A DNA stretch of 64,000 nt from Mesobacillus subterraneus (lineage in GTDB: Bacteria > Bacillota > Bacilli > Bacillales > Cytobacillaceae). Below are positions 35,350-44,087 of this stretch, one piece after another. A program made the position numbers and the translations under genes. How positions within the stretch are numbered: position 1 is the stretch's first letter; the number at the start of each line of letters is the position of its first letter. Where the stretch lies: NCBI RefSeq assembly GCF_020524355.2, contig NZ_CP129019.1:3844001-3908000 (forward strand), written 5' to 3'. Under the pieces are notes generated by a model that saw only the letters and a list, made by a program, of their open reading frames with translations, was not told where the DNA came from and ran no database searches.

Positions 35350-36576
35350 ATGAACTTAATGTCTGGTACATATTATTGGCCTGCCACTTTCCCTACTCCC
35401 CCCTCCTATCCACAGTTGGAAGACAATGTGGAATGCGATGTCCTGATCGTTGGAGGAGGAAGTTCAGCTTCGCAATGCGCCTACTATCTTGCGGATTCTG
35501 GATTGAAAGTGGCAGTCATTGAAAAAGGGAAGATTGGCAGCGGAAGCACGAGTTCGAATACGGCACTCATTCAGTATTCAGGGGAAAAAATGTTCACGAA
35601 CCTCGTTAACTCTTTTGGAAAGGAGTATATTTCAAGACATTTAGAACTCTTGCAGGAAGCGATCGATGAAATAGAAGCAGCATGCAGGACAGTAGACATC
35701 AACTGCGAATTTAAAAGAAGAGACTCGCTATATTCGGCAAGTTGCAGTGAAGATGTGGAATCGCTGAGGAAAGAATATGAATTTTTAAAAGAGCAAGGTC
35801 TGAAGGTAGACTTTCTCAGCAAAGAAGAAATCGAGGAAAAATATCCGTTCAGCCGTGAGGCCGCCATCTATTCCTATGGTGATGGCGAACTTAACCCTTT
35901 CAAGTTCACCCATGCGCTGATAGACTACGCCGCTAAAAAAGGTGTACAAATCTTCGAAAACACCGAGATGAATGGACATCATGTGGATCCGCAATCAGGA
36001 CGGGTGATTCTTACCACCACAGACGGTCGATCCATTTCGGCAGGCAAAGTCCTATTTGCGTGTGGCTATGAGGGAATCGACTTAAAGAAAGAAAAACAGG
36101 TTTCTTTCGTGAGTACGTATACCGTGACGACAAAGCCTGTTGCTGATTTGACGTTCTGGTACAACCAGACGCTTTTATGGGAAACAGCCAGGCCTTATCT
36201 GTATTTGCGGACTACAAGTGATAACCGGATTATCATTGGCGGTCTTGATGATAATACTCCCTATGCTGAGGACCGGGACAGTAAACTCATTCATAAGCGG
36301 GACAAACTGATTGAAGAATTCAACAAGATGTTTCCGTCCATCCAGGTAGAACCGGACTATTATTTAGCTGCCTTTTACGGGGGGACTGCGGACGGCATCC
36401 CGATCATCGGTAAGTATAAAGAATATCCAAACAGCTACTTCCTCATGGGATTCGGCGACAATGGAACCGTTTACAGCCAGATGCTTGCGAAAATCATAGC
36501 TGAAGAAATCATAACTGGAAACAGCCCCGACCTGAAGCTGTATCTAAACGACAGGCCGCTAGTTGCGAAAAAATAA
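35350..36576 (+). CDS. FAD-dependent oxidoreductase, DadA/DAO-like
   Basis: 408 residues from ATG 35350, 6 nt after AGGGGG. The FAD-binding start reads VLIVGGGSSASQCAYYLADS; the third Gly of the usual GxGxxG is Ala here, although the fold is otherwise clear. A C-terminal block (GTADGIPIIGKY, then FLMGFGDNGTVYSQM) closes the FAD site as in DAO enzymes. It probably oxidises an amino acid or similar amine. It has its own terminator. Confidence 0.88.
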   Translation: MNLMSGTYYWPATFPTPPSYPQLEDNVECDVLIVGGGSSASQCAYYLADSGLKVAVIEKGKIGSGSTSSNTALIQYSGEKMFTNLVNSFGKEYISRHLELLQEAIDEIEAACRTVDINCEFKRRDSLYSASCSEDVESLRKEYEFLKEQGLKVDFLSKEEIEEKYPFSREAAIYSYGDGELNPFKFTHALIDYAAKKGVQIFENTEMNGHHVDPQSGRVILTTTDGRSISAGKVLFACGYEGIDLKKEKQVSFVSTYTVTTKPVADLTFWYNQTLLWETARPYLYLRTTSDNRIIIGGLDDNTPYAEDRDSKLIHKRDKLIEEFNKMFPSIQVEPDYYLAAFYGGTADGIPIIGKYKEYPNSYFLMGFGDNGTVYSQMLAKIIAEEIITGNSPDLKLYLNDRPLVAKK

Positions 36577-36581
36577 TCACG

Positions 36582-36614
36582 AAGACGCCTTTCCAGGAGA
36601 GAGGCGTCTTTCTG
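36582..36614 (+). terminator. Terminator of the DAO-like gene
   Basis: Stem AAGACGCCT/AGGCGTCTT with an 11-nt loop and TTTC tail. Confidence 0.8.
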
Positions 36615-36628
36615 ACTTCTTCCTTAAC

Positions 36629-36720
36629 CCTTGCATTACAAGATAGCATATTGTATAGTAATGGTATATCTTGTAATGCAAGGTACTATTTTTTGCATCA
36701 AATACCTTGCAATACAAGTT
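36629..36720. promoter_or_regulatory. PadR promoter with three CTTG-N5-CAAG operators
   Basis: Operators CTTGCATTACAAG (36630-36642), CTTGTAATGCAAG (36670-36682) and CTTGCAATACAAG (36706-36718). The first two are exact mirror images in 17-bp arms. A promoter with TTGCAT, 17 bp and TATAGT (36631-36659) overlaps the first site, so binding would block RNA polymerase. Confidence 0.8.
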
Positions 36721-36739
36721 ACTGAAAGGAGCCTGTCAG

Positions 36740-37069
36740 ATGGCTGATACGACGCAAATGCTTAAAGGGATTCTCGATGGATGCCTTTTGTCCATCATCA
36801 AAGAGGGCGAAATTTACGGATATGAATTAGCTGCCAAATTAGAGTCCTACGGCTTCCATTCTTTTAGCGAAGGAACGATATATCCCCTTCTGCTGCGAAT
36901 GCAAAAGGAAGGTCTGGTGAGCACCACCTTAAGGAAATCGACTGCCGGACCGAAACGGAAATATTATTCATTGACGGAAAAAGGCGAGCTGGAATTGGAG
37001 CAATTCATCAACCGCTGGACACAATTGAGCTCCTCGGTGAACAATGTTTTGAATAAAAGGGGGAATTGA
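36740..37069 (+). CDS. PadR-family regulator (second PadR/HAAS unit)
   Basis: 109 residues from ATG 36740, 8 nt after AAAGGAG. Winged helix with GEIYGYELAAKLESYGFHSF and GTIYPLLLRMQKEGLV, then a C-terminal dimer helix. It is followed after 4 nt by a HAAS membrane protein gene. Three CTTG-N5-CAAG palindromes around its promoter make autorepression very likely. The ligand or signal is unknown. Confidence 0.93.
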   Translation: MADTTQMLKGILDGCLLSIIKEGEIYGYELAAKLESYGFHSFSEGTIYPLLLRMQKEGLVSTTLRKSTAGPKRKYYSLTEKGELELEQFINRWTQLSSSVNNVLNKRGN

Positions 37070-37073
37070 CAGA

Positions 37074-37841
37074 ATGGTTTCAAAACGAGCGGAACAATTT
37101 TTAGTAGAACTGCGGATGTACTTGATTTCAAAAGGAAAAAACGACAAGGAAATTAATGAAATTACCGAAGAACTTGAGGTTCATTTGATGGAGGCGGAGG
37201 CTGAAGGGAAAGATGTCAGCCACATCATTGGCTACAGCCCGAAGAATTATATGAAAAGCATTGGTGAATCCATGAAAACCGATTATCGCGAGCTCGCGGG
37301 TTTGGTTCCTTTGATGATCCTGCTGATTTCGGCCTATTTAAGTATCGGTCCTGCAATCGAAGGAACTTTTTCCGTATCACGAGGGACGATCTGGTTTGCG
37401 CTCATCATCACCACGGTAAGCTTCCTAGGCTATGGCTTGTTCTTGTTCAAAATAATGCCAAGATTCTTTCAATCTAGATGGGGGTATGTTTTTATTTTCT
37501 GCACCTCCCTGATTGTGACAGGATTAATGGTAGTCTTCATGTTTTGGTATAGAGCACAAAACTTCGAAGCCGTTTTCGTAGCAACGCCAGTGCAAAACAA
37601 TCTGATTATTATCCTTTGTGCCGTCATTTTCATCGGTGCAGCTCTCTACACCAAAACCTGGTTCACCATACTGATTCCTTTATTTCTCTCTATGGGTCCG
37701 ATTGCAACAAGACTCCTACCAGAAGAAACAAACAATGACCCGCTTTACATCACGATCACCATCCTAGTCTTTTTACTCGCATCAGCAGTGGCCATCGGCA
37801 TCTTTATTTTTCAGAGCAAGAAAGATCAGAAAAAGATTTAA
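37074..37841 (+). CDS. HAAS-domain membrane protein (second unit)
   Basis: 255 residues. N-terminal helical HAAS domain (FLVELRMYLISKGKNDKEIN, then EELEVHLMEAEAEGKDVSHI), then six to seven membrane helices to the end. It begins 4 nt after padR. Same arrangement as the pair at 20931-22284 but clearly diverged in sequence and opposite in strand. Role unknown. Confidence 0.85.
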   Translation: MVSKRAEQFLVELRMYLISKGKNDKEINEITEELEVHLMEAEAEGKDVSHIIGYSPKNYMKSIGESMKTDYRELAGLVPLMILLISAYLSIGPAIEGTFSVSRGTIWFALIITTVSFLGYGLFLFKIMPRFFQSRWGYVFIFCTSLIVTGLMVVFMFWYRAQNFEAVFVATPVQNNLIIILCAVIFIGAALYTKTWFTILIPLFLSMGPIATRLLPEETNNDPLYITITILVFLLASAVAIGIFIFQSKKDQKKI

Positions 37842-37846
37842 CGTCT

Positions 37847-38010
37847 AAGAAAAGCGCAAGCGCCTTGTTCAGCCCCGACAAGCGCTGGAGGGGCCTGCCT
37901 GTGAAGTCGTTCTTTGACTTCATTGGCAGGACCGAAGCGACTCGAGGGGCTAGGCGCTGGAGCTGGACAATTCTCAAAGTGAATATATGCTTTCTTATTC
38001 AGTAAAAAAG
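37847..38010. repeat. Interspersed repeat family, copy B
   Basis: 164 bp. Starts AAGAAAAGCGCAAGCGCC, has an inner hairpin GAAGTC/GACTTC and ends GGCGCTGGAGCTGGAC followed by the tail TTTCTTATTCAGTAAA. It shares its middle with copies C and D and its ends with copy A. Confidence 0.9.
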
Positions 38011-38042
38011 GAGCTCAACTTCTAAGTTGAACTCCTTTTGTT
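38004..38042. terminator. Terminator at the end of the 38048 gene
   Basis: Stem AAAGGAG.TCAACTT/AAGTTGA.CTCCTTT with T-rich ends on both strands, so it may act in both directions. Confidence 0.8.
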
Positions 38043-38047
38043 TACTA

Positions 38048-38311
38048 TTAAACCTCATATTCAGGATAAATCAATTCATTGTCTATAAAGATCCTGCATT
38101 CAACCGTAATAGCACCACCGAGACTGACCTTGATATTCTGGTGTGCTCCTTCACTATTTTTGATTACCCCATTTAAAGTCGCTCGATCAAAGGCAAACCC
38201 AAGATTCTGGTCCTGTAATTTGCCGTCCACATAGAGTTTTTCCCCACTAAACCAGGTATTCTCCACTTGTATATGATGCCCTTTATATGTAACCTCAAAT
38301 ACTTTCTTCAT
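38048..38311 (-). CDS. Small soluble protein, unknown
   Basis: 87 residues from ATG 38311, after GGGGG; the frame extends about 39 codons upstream into the end of the Ktr gene and that part is rejected. The product looks like an all-beta protein (VFEVTYKGHHIQVENTW, then LYVDGKLQDQNLGFAF) and ends ELIYPEYEV. No signal peptide or membrane segment, and no family recognised. It follows the potassium channel gene on the same strand. Confidence 0.65.
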   Translation of the reverse strand: MKKVFEVTYKGHHIQVENTWFSGEKLYVDGKLQDQNLGFAFDRATLNGVIKNSEGAHQNIKVSLGGAITVECRIFIDNELIYPEYEV

Positions 38312-38417
38312 TTCCATCCCCCTATCCCTTGTTTTATATACGGATAAGGAGACTGGAAGTTCCATGAAAAAAGGAAGCATCGGGTAACTTTCCTTCACCC
38401 AATACTTCCTGAAACCT

Positions 38418-39767
38418 CTATCCAACAATCAATCTTTCTTTCGGATAATGGCATTTTGGCTCTAGCTTTCCGCGGTTGAACAGGAATATGAATGATAGAA
38501 TCCCTATTCTTCCTATAAACATCAAAGAAATAATGACAATCTTTCCTGCCGTGCTAAGTTCAGGAGTGATTCCCATCGACAAGCCGGTCGTCCCGAATGC
38601 TGAACTGACTTCGAACATGATTTCCATCATCGTGAAGTTTTCAGTCGCGTTCATGATCACCACAGCGGCGAAACAGAGCAGCATCGCCAGAAAACTAACC
38701 ACTACCGATTTCCGGATATCTTCCTCATGCAGCTCCCGTCCAAACACCTTGATTGCATTATGCCCTTTTGCAAAATTGATGATCAGTAAAATAATGACCG
38801 CAAAAGTAGTCGTCCTTATCCCGCCGCCAACAGAACTTGGCGACGCTCCAATAAACATCAAAAAGCAAAGAAGCAGTAAGGTAGGATTAGAGAAATCACT
38901 CACATTCATAGTAGCAAGCCCGCCATTTCTAGTGGAGGACGATTGAAACCAGGCATAAAAAAATGATTCATGCCAGTTATAGTCCTTGAAAAAATGATTA
39001 TATTCAAAAAGCAGAATGGCAAATGTACCGAAGAACATAAGCGCAAAGAATGTTAAGGTGGTCAGTTTCGTATATAAGGAAAAATGTGATCGATTGTGTT
39101 TTTTACGATTCAAAAAGAACTCCTTAACTTCCACTAATACCGGGAATCCAATCGCACCTAAGGTTAGTAGGATGATGTTCACGGTTTGCACAAAGTAATC
39201 ATGCGCAAAAGGAATCAGCGAACTTCCTGTAATGTCAAAGCCAGCATTCGTCGTTGCACTGACCGCTGCAAATAAGCCTTGGAGATAGGCTTCTTGCCAT
39301 GTCGGGAAAAAACGAAGAAAATAGGTGCCTAATATAAGGGCCCCCACCGCCTCGATCAAGAGGATGATAGCCAATATTTGTCTCATGAGCTTGACCAGAC
39401 CTGACATTTGAGACTGATTTTGGTCGGTCATGATTAACTGCCGATCTTTAAGACCGATCCTCCTGCGTAATATCATCCAGAAAAACGTACCAAGCGTCAT
39501 GATCCCAATACCGCCAAACTGGAGGATGAACATTAATATGAAAACGCCCGGTGTACTAAAGGTGTCCGGTGTCGATACCACCGCTAGCCCTGTCACACTC
39601 ACCGCACTGACTGCCGTGAATAAAACGTCAATCAAAGTCCAGCTCACCCCAGGCTTGAGCGCAATAGGGAGACTGAGGAGCGACGCCGAGATCAATACAG
39701 CAATGACATAAAAAAACACAATGATTTGCGCAGGTTTCAGCCAGTTCCTTTTTAAAATTTTCGCCAA
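38418..39767 (-). CDS. Ktr-type potassium channel subunit (KtrB/KtrD/TrkH family)
   Basis: 449 residues, the usual length. Four pore repeats are seen, with filter-region segments SAVSVTGL, SATTNAGFD, SSSTRNGGL and SAFGTTGLS. It forms the membrane channel of a Na+-linked potassium uptake system and needs a KtrA/KtrC-type cytoplasmic gating ring encoded elsewhere. A c-di-AMP riboswitch with a terminator precedes it, as known for potassium uptake genes in Bacillus. I cannot tell KtrB from KtrD. Confidence 0.92.
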   Translation of the reverse strand: MAKILKRNWLKPAQIIVFFYVIAVLISASLLSLPIALKPGVSWTLIDVLFTAVSAVSVTGLAVVSTPDTFSTPGVFILMFILQFGGIGIMTLGTFFWMILRRRIGLKDRQLIMTDQNQSQMSGLVKLMRQILAIILLIEAVGALILGTYFLRFFPTWQEAYLQGLFAAVSATTNAGFDITGSSLIPFAHDYFVQTVNIILLTLGAIGFPVLVEVKEFFLNRKKHNRSHFSLYTKLTTLTFFALMFFGTFAILLFEYNHFFKDYNWHESFFYAWFQSSSTRNGGLATMNVSDFSNPTLLLLCFLMFIGASPSSVGGGIRTTTFAVIILLIINFAKGHNAIKVFGRELHEEDIRKSVVVSFLAMLLCFAAVVIMNATENFTMMEIMFEVSSAFGTTGLSMGITPELSTAGKIVIISLMFIGRIGILSFIFLFNRGKLEPKCHYPKERLIVG

Positions 39768-39810
39768 GATTTACCCCTTCTTACTTTGTCAGATTAATTT
39801 TCAAAAACAC

Positions 39811-39998
39811 AAAAAGACCATCCCTAATAAGAATGGTTAATGTTCATATCATCAACCCTTCTCTCTTCACGGCTTACGGAGTTAGCTGTCGGATTAGGGA
39901 TTGAGAGTATCCCTTTTTAGCTTCAATCACTAAAATTCACCCCAAGATAAAATAGCTTTATCAAAATCGGTTCCCCCGCTCAAAAGATTCAGCATAAA
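39811..39998 (-). ncRNA. c-di-AMP (ydaO-type) riboswitch with attenuator
   Basis: On the minus strand the leader has the aptamer hallmarks GCGGGGGAACCG, CTTGGGGTGAATTTTAG, AAGGGATACTCTCAATCCCT and AATCCGACAGCTAACTCCGT, in that order. A terminator hairpin (ACCATTC/GGATGGT then CTTTTT, 39811-39837) follows, 44 nt before the Ktr gene. Binding of c-di-AMP is expected to favour termination and lower potassium uptake. Confidence 0.92.
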
Positions 39999-40122
39999 GG
40001 CTTTTTATTAAAATGAATAAGTATAAATTACTCCTATCGCTTAAGAGTGTCAATCTCTTTTTAAAAATCACATGGACGTTTCATATGTAAATTTCAGTAA
40101 ACACCTGAATAACAAGCAGAAC

Positions 40123-40387
40123 AAAAAGCGCAAGCGCCTCGTTCAGCCCAGACAAGCGCTAGAGGGCCGACCGGTGAAGTCGTTCTTTGACTTCACCTGA
40201 GCGGACCGTATAGCCGACTGTTCAGAAACGCAGAAAACTGGAGACTCCGACAAAGAAGCGCTTTTTGCTTCTGCCGGCGGAGTTGAAGTTTCGGAGTTTC
40301 TAGGAGGCGACACTAGACTAGCGTCTCGAGGAGTTAGGAGCCGCAGCTAGCCAAGCGACTCGAGGGGCTAGGGGCTAGGCGCTTTTA
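40123..40387. repeat. Interspersed repeat family, long copy C
   Basis: About 265 bp from AAAAAGCGCAAGCGCC to GGGGCTAGGCGCTTTT. It shares the GAAGTC/GACTTC hairpin with copies B and D but has an extra module (40205-40340) with a GAAGCGCTTTTTGCTTC hairpin. It lies between the Ktr leader and the DUF4179 gene, with no gene inside. Confidence 0.88.
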
Positions 40388-40442
40388 AAAAATACATGTT
40401 GTTTTCCACACTAAATAATTTTATAAATACCTAAACAATAAG

Positions 40443-40472
40443 AAAAGGCACTGTTTGAAAAAACAATGCCCT
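40443..40472 (-). terminator. Candidate terminator of the sigma/DUF4179 operon
   Basis: Minus-strand hairpin GGCATTGTTT/AAACAGTGCC with TTTTCTT tail, about 160 nt after the DUF4179 stop. Confidence 0.6.
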
Positions 40473-40629
40473 CGCTTTATTTTGCAGTGAAGTGATCTGA
40501 AAAATACAACCGGAATTCGCAAATCACTGATAAATCTACAATCTAGTGTTCAAAGAGAATGACTAACATTGTAAAGTAGCTTGCTTCATTGCCACCCCTC
40601 TATTCCTGACCCTGATCCATACACACCAA

Positions 40630-41916
40630 CTAATCAACCGGAATCTCAATCTTATGATTGTAGTTTTTCACATAATGGAACCCTTCGATGAGCAGATCCT
40701 CTGGCATGGACTTCGTATCAAAGACCATCGTCCGCTCACTGGTGAATTTATCTGTATTTCTGTCCAATCTCTGGCCAATCGTTGTTTTTAAAGGAGTCAC
40801 TTTGTCCCCACTTTGAATAGAAACGCCGTCAAGCAGTAGGTTCCAGTCTGTTTCAATCGTGATTTCAATTCCACGCTCAGTAGGAACGACGCTTTTAATC
40901 CAAAGATCTTTTCCTTCAAGATCATGGTGCGTATTGTTACCAAGTGGGATCTGTTCCGATAGTTTCTGGTATCCAACAAACTCGTTAAAAACCAATTCTA
41001 GAGAATGCAGCTCTTCAGGCAGACCATCGAAACGCAAATCGAACTTGCTTCCATTAAACGTGCTCTGTACACCATAACCCATATTGTCGATGGATTGACC
41101 ATTTGCCATTAACTTGACCCCTTCAAAGCCAAAATGGAGTCGATTAAAATTATCCACGTCCATTTTCCCTTCGATCACTGTTAAAGTTGGGGTCGCTGTA
41201 ATCGTTTTGAAAGTAACTGAACCTTTATCGACCTTTACCGTCTCTTTAATAGACTGTTTTATCTGTGTCTGCATGGCTTTGTTTGGATCATAAGGAAAAG
41301 TGATGCTCCCTTCCCGATGTTCTTCCCCTTGCCAAAAATGCAAAGTCAGTTTCTTCGAAAATGGACTGACTGGATCAAAATACATCGTCCCTTTAATTTC
41401 TGTGCCGGCATCATTCACCTTTGACATGCTGCCTCCACTATGGGCATTGGTAAGAAAACCTGTTATTTCATCACCAATAAAGGCGTAGTCCAGTGAATCC
41501 TCAAGACCCTGAGGATTGAAGAGTGTATAGTACATAACCAATTGATTCGGATCGGTCATGATCCCGTCAATGATCAGCTCTGTTCCATCACTCAATGTCG
41601 TTTTTTTATCAATGATTTGCCCCATGCCTTTATCATTCAAGTCCTTCATTGTTCCAGTCATAATTTCCTCATAACCAAAGATTTTTTTCCCATAAAAGGC
41701 TAAGGCATTGTAATTATAGCCAATCAGCATAAAGCACAAAACGCCAACAGCAGCCATGATCACGTAGGGATTCCTTCGCTTCTGCTTGATTGAAGGCTTT
41801 GCATCAAGGGCGCTGCGCATTCTCGCTTCGAAATCTGGCGGAGGTGCCATGTCAGCTAAGCGCCTCTTCTCCTCATTCAACACTTCCTCTATCTTTTTCA
41901 ATGCCTTCACCCCCAA
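40630..41916 (-). CDS. DUF4179 membrane protein, presumed anti-sigma factor
   Basis: 428 residues: a cytoplasmic head of about 50, one membrane helix at 51-68 (YVIMAAVGVLCFMLIGY) and a large outside DUF4179 domain. It overlaps the end of the ECF sigma gene by 44 nt. No H-x3-C-x2-C motif is present in its head, in contrast to the fused protein at 32601. By position it should hold the sigma factor inactive until an envelope signal arrives. The start is uncertain: TTG 41916 lies 4 nt after GAAGGAG, and a GTG two codons later is also possible. Confidence 0.88.
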   Translation of the reverse strand: MGVKALKKIEEVLNEEKRRLADMAPPPDFEARMRSALDAKPSIKQKRRNPYVIMAAVGVLCFMLIGYNYNALAFYGKKIFGYEEIMTGTMKDLNDKGMGQIIDKKTTLSDGTELIIDGIMTDPNQLVMYYTLFNPQGLEDSLDYAFIGDEITGFLTNAHSGGSMSKVNDAGTEIKGTMYFDPVSPFSKKLTLHFWQGEEHREGSITFPYDPNKAMQTQIKQSIKETVKVDKGSVTFKTITATPTLTVIEGKMDVDNFNRLHFGFEGVKLMANGQSIDNMGYGVQSTFNGSKFDLRFDGLPEELHSLELVFNEFVGYQKLSEQIPLGNNTHHDLEGKDLWIKSVVPTERGIEITIETDWNLLLDGVSIQSGDKVTPLKTTIGQRLDRNTDKFTSERTMVFDTKSMPEDLLIEGFHYVKNYNHKIEIPVD

Positions 41917-42424
41917 AATGCTCCTTCATTTTCCTTAATCCCTGAAACACCCTCGATTTTACCGTCCCCACCGGAACATTCGTCAAATCCGCAATACTTT
42001 GATAATCAAGGTCGAGAAGATACTTCAACTGAATCGCTTCTTTTTGATTTGCATTTAAAATCGATAGCATTTCGGCAATCTCTAATTGCTGCCCATTCGA
42101 TTCAGCGGATTCGACTTGCTCCTCCTCTTTGGAAGACAGCCAGTTATCGATCAACACAACCTTCTTTTGTTTGCGAAGCGTTGTTTTACAAAGATTCACA
42201 AGGATGGTCTTGCTCCAGCTGTAAAAAGCCTCTTCCTTCTTCAGCTGACCAATGCTTTCATAAAGCCGGACAATCATCTCCTCCAGCACATCCATCGCAT
42301 CATGCTCATTCTTCATATATGTTAAAGCAAGCCGGTACATGGCATCCTTCTCCGCCATAATCAACTCCAGCAACGCATCCTTACTGCCTCTTTTGGCCTT
42401 TTTCACCAACCGGACAACATTCAT
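41873..42424 (-). CDS. ECF-type sigma factor
   Basis: 183 residues. Region 2 covers about 15-85 (YRLALTYMKNEHDAMDVLEE, then WSKTILVNLCK) and region 4 about 115-165 (LNANQKEAIQLKYLLDLDYQ, then LTNVPVGTVKSRVFQGLRKM). It directs RNA polymerase to a small stress regulon, usually including its own operon. The DUF4179 protein overlapping its 3' end is the presumed anti-sigma factor. The exact ECF group cannot be fixed by eye. Confidence 0.93.
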   Translation of the reverse strand: MNVVRLVKKAKRGSKDALLELIMAEKDAMYRLALTYMKNEHDAMDVLEEMIVRLYESIGQLKKEEAFYSWSKTILVNLCKTTLRKQKKVVLIDNWLSSKEEEQVESAESNGQQLEIAEMLSILNANQKEAIQLKYLLDLDYQSIADLTNVPVGTVKSRVFQGLRKMKEHFGGEGIEKDRGSVE

Positions 42425-42679
42425 CCCCTCACCCCGCTCCTATGTAAGAGTCATAACCATCATGGAAAGTTCATTTTTTTTAGAATTTTATTATTTAAAT
42501 TGTAGTTTTCTAATTCATAAGTAACAAGAGATACTAAGACCTTCTGTTCCCCCCCGAAAAAAATCACAATTGGCAATAAGAACTCGATAACAAAAATACT
42601 TGATATTAAATACCAATCTTGGACACATGAATATTCATATTTTTCCTGAATGAGGAAATAATACTGTGGAGGTGAAAAT

Positions 42680-43684
42680 ATGGACAAGGATAAAATACAA
42701 CTAACTTCTTCTGAAATAGGAACCTTGTGGGGCGAATATGTAAACGGGACAATGATCGATACAGTGAATCGATATATGTACACAATTATTGAAGATGAAG
42801 CCATCAAGGCAATTTTCGAGGATGCCATTTCGACATTCGAACGCCAAAAGAATCAAATGAAAACATTTTTAGAAAATGAAGGGTTTCCAGTTCCTATCGG
42901 GTTTAGTGAAGCGGATCTAATTAAAGGTGCAAAAAGATTGTTTTCAGACATTTTTTGTTTGAATTATTTACATATCATGACATTGCATGGATTGGTCGGA
43001 CACGTGACTGCCTTAGGAGTTTCAGTCAGAAAAGACTTACGGAATTTTTACGATTCATGTGATTCTGATGGTAAAAGAATGTACCACCAGACAATTGAAC
43101 TTTTACTCGAGAAAGGCAGTTTCCAAAGAGACCCTCTGTTTTACCCTGCCAAGAACCCTGAATTAATTGAGAGCAAGGATTTTACGGACGGGATATTTGG
43201 AAAAGGAAGAAGTTTATCTGCCACAGAAATTATCAGTATTTCCTTCAACCTTAAAAAGAATATTATGGCTAAAACTCTATCTATTGCTTTCAGCCAAGTT
43301 GCTCAATCAAAAGAACTTCGAAAGTTCTTCTCGGATTCAGAGAAAACAGCTGACCAGCAAATACAAACCTTTGGAAAAATCATGCACGAGGATAACCTGC
43401 CAATTCCCCGGTCATGGGAAACAGAAGTCACAACAGCCACGGACTCTCCTTTTTCAGACAAGCTGATGATGTATCACACCGGCTTCTTGTTCCAGGCTGC
43501 TCAAGTCTATCACGGTACTGGTTTGGCATCTGCCATGCGGACCGACCTTATCACTACTTATGAAACGATAATCCTGAAAAATTTAATGGTGACAAAGAAA
43601 TGGTTTGATATTATGGAAAAAAACAAATGGTTAGAACAGCCACCACTGGCTCCCAATCGAAAAGAACTCGCAAACGATAACTGA
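42680..43684 (+). CDS. DUF3231 protein with two ferritin-like repeats
   Basis: 334 residues made of two related helical domains: LTSSEIGTLWGEYVNGTMID at the start and LSATEIISISFNLKKNIMAK near 180, each followed by a matching set of helices and a (F/N)xPxP turn (EGFPVPIG, DNLPIPRS). This is the layout of Bacillus DUF3231 proteins of unknown function. ATG follows GGAGGTG. Cytoplasmic, no signal. It has its own terminator. Confidence 0.88.
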   Translation: MDKDKIQLTSSEIGTLWGEYVNGTMIDTVNRYMYTIIEDEAIKAIFEDAISTFERQKNQMKTFLENEGFPVPIGFSEADLIKGAKRLFSDIFCLNYLHIMTLHGLVGHVTALGVSVRKDLRNFYDSCDSDGKRMYHQTIELLLEKGSFQRDPLFYPAKNPELIESKDFTDGIFGKGRSLSATEIISISFNLKKNIMAKTLSIAFSQVAQSKELRKFFSDSEKTADQQIQTFGKIMHEDNLPIPRSWETEVTTATDSPFSDKLMMYHTGFLFQAAQVYHGTGLASAMRTDLITTYETIILKNLMVTKKWFDIMEKNKWLEQPPLAPNRKELANDN

Positions 43685-43692
43685 TAGTTATG

Positions 43693-43728
43693 ATGTCCTT
43701 CCGCATATGGAGGGACATTTTTATTTTT
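43693..43728 (+). terminator. Terminator of the DUF3231 gene
   Basis: Stem ATGTCCTTCC/GGAGGGACAT with one mismatch, a 6-nt loop and T-rich tail. Confidence 0.88.
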
Positions 43729-43735
43729 GGCACTT

Positions 43736-43957
43736 TCATTTATGTATAATACGAACATAAAGAAAAAAGGAAACAATCATGACCATGGCATAAAACGATA
43801 CAGAACGATACCAGACATTCTTCAATTCTGTCCAAAAACTCATTCCGCCTAGTTCTGGAGGCAGCACTGAATAAACGGACACTTCAATATAAAATAGTCC
43901 AAGAAAAAATAAGAATAAGAGAAAAAGTATTAACCATCCCAAACGATTGAACTTCAC
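43736..43957 (-). CDS. Small two-span membrane protein, unknown
   Basis: 73 residues from GTG 43957, 7 nt after AAGGTGG. Two helices (LGWLILFLLFLFFLGLFYI and FYAMVMIVSFFLYVRII) flank a short outside loop with Pro and Trp. No family recognised. It is convergent with the DUF3231 gene. Confidence 0.65.
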   Translation of the reverse strand: MKFNRLGWLILFLLFLFFLGLFYIEVSVYSVLPPELGGMSFWTELKNVWYRSVSFYAMVMIVSFFLYVRIIHK

Positions 43958-44043
43958 CCGAATACCACCTTCATTTCCGACCTTTATCCACCAACTTTAT
44001 TGAATTCGATGAAGAGAAGTAAATTCCTCTTAAAAGAAGCAAA

Positions 44044-44083
44044 AAGGAAGCTGCCTGGTTTTTACCGCTTCCTCTTTGCTGCA
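44044..44083 (-). terminator. Terminator of the 44-residue ORF
   Basis: Minus-strand hairpin AGAGGAAGC/GCTTCCTTTTT, a few nt after the small ORF. Confidence 0.7.
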
Positions 44084-44087
44084 GTCA

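Noticed and set aside
20931..37841. The two PadR/HAAS pairs as a recent duplication
   Set aside because: Proteins and operators have diverged strongly and strands differ; they are separate members of a common family arrangement.
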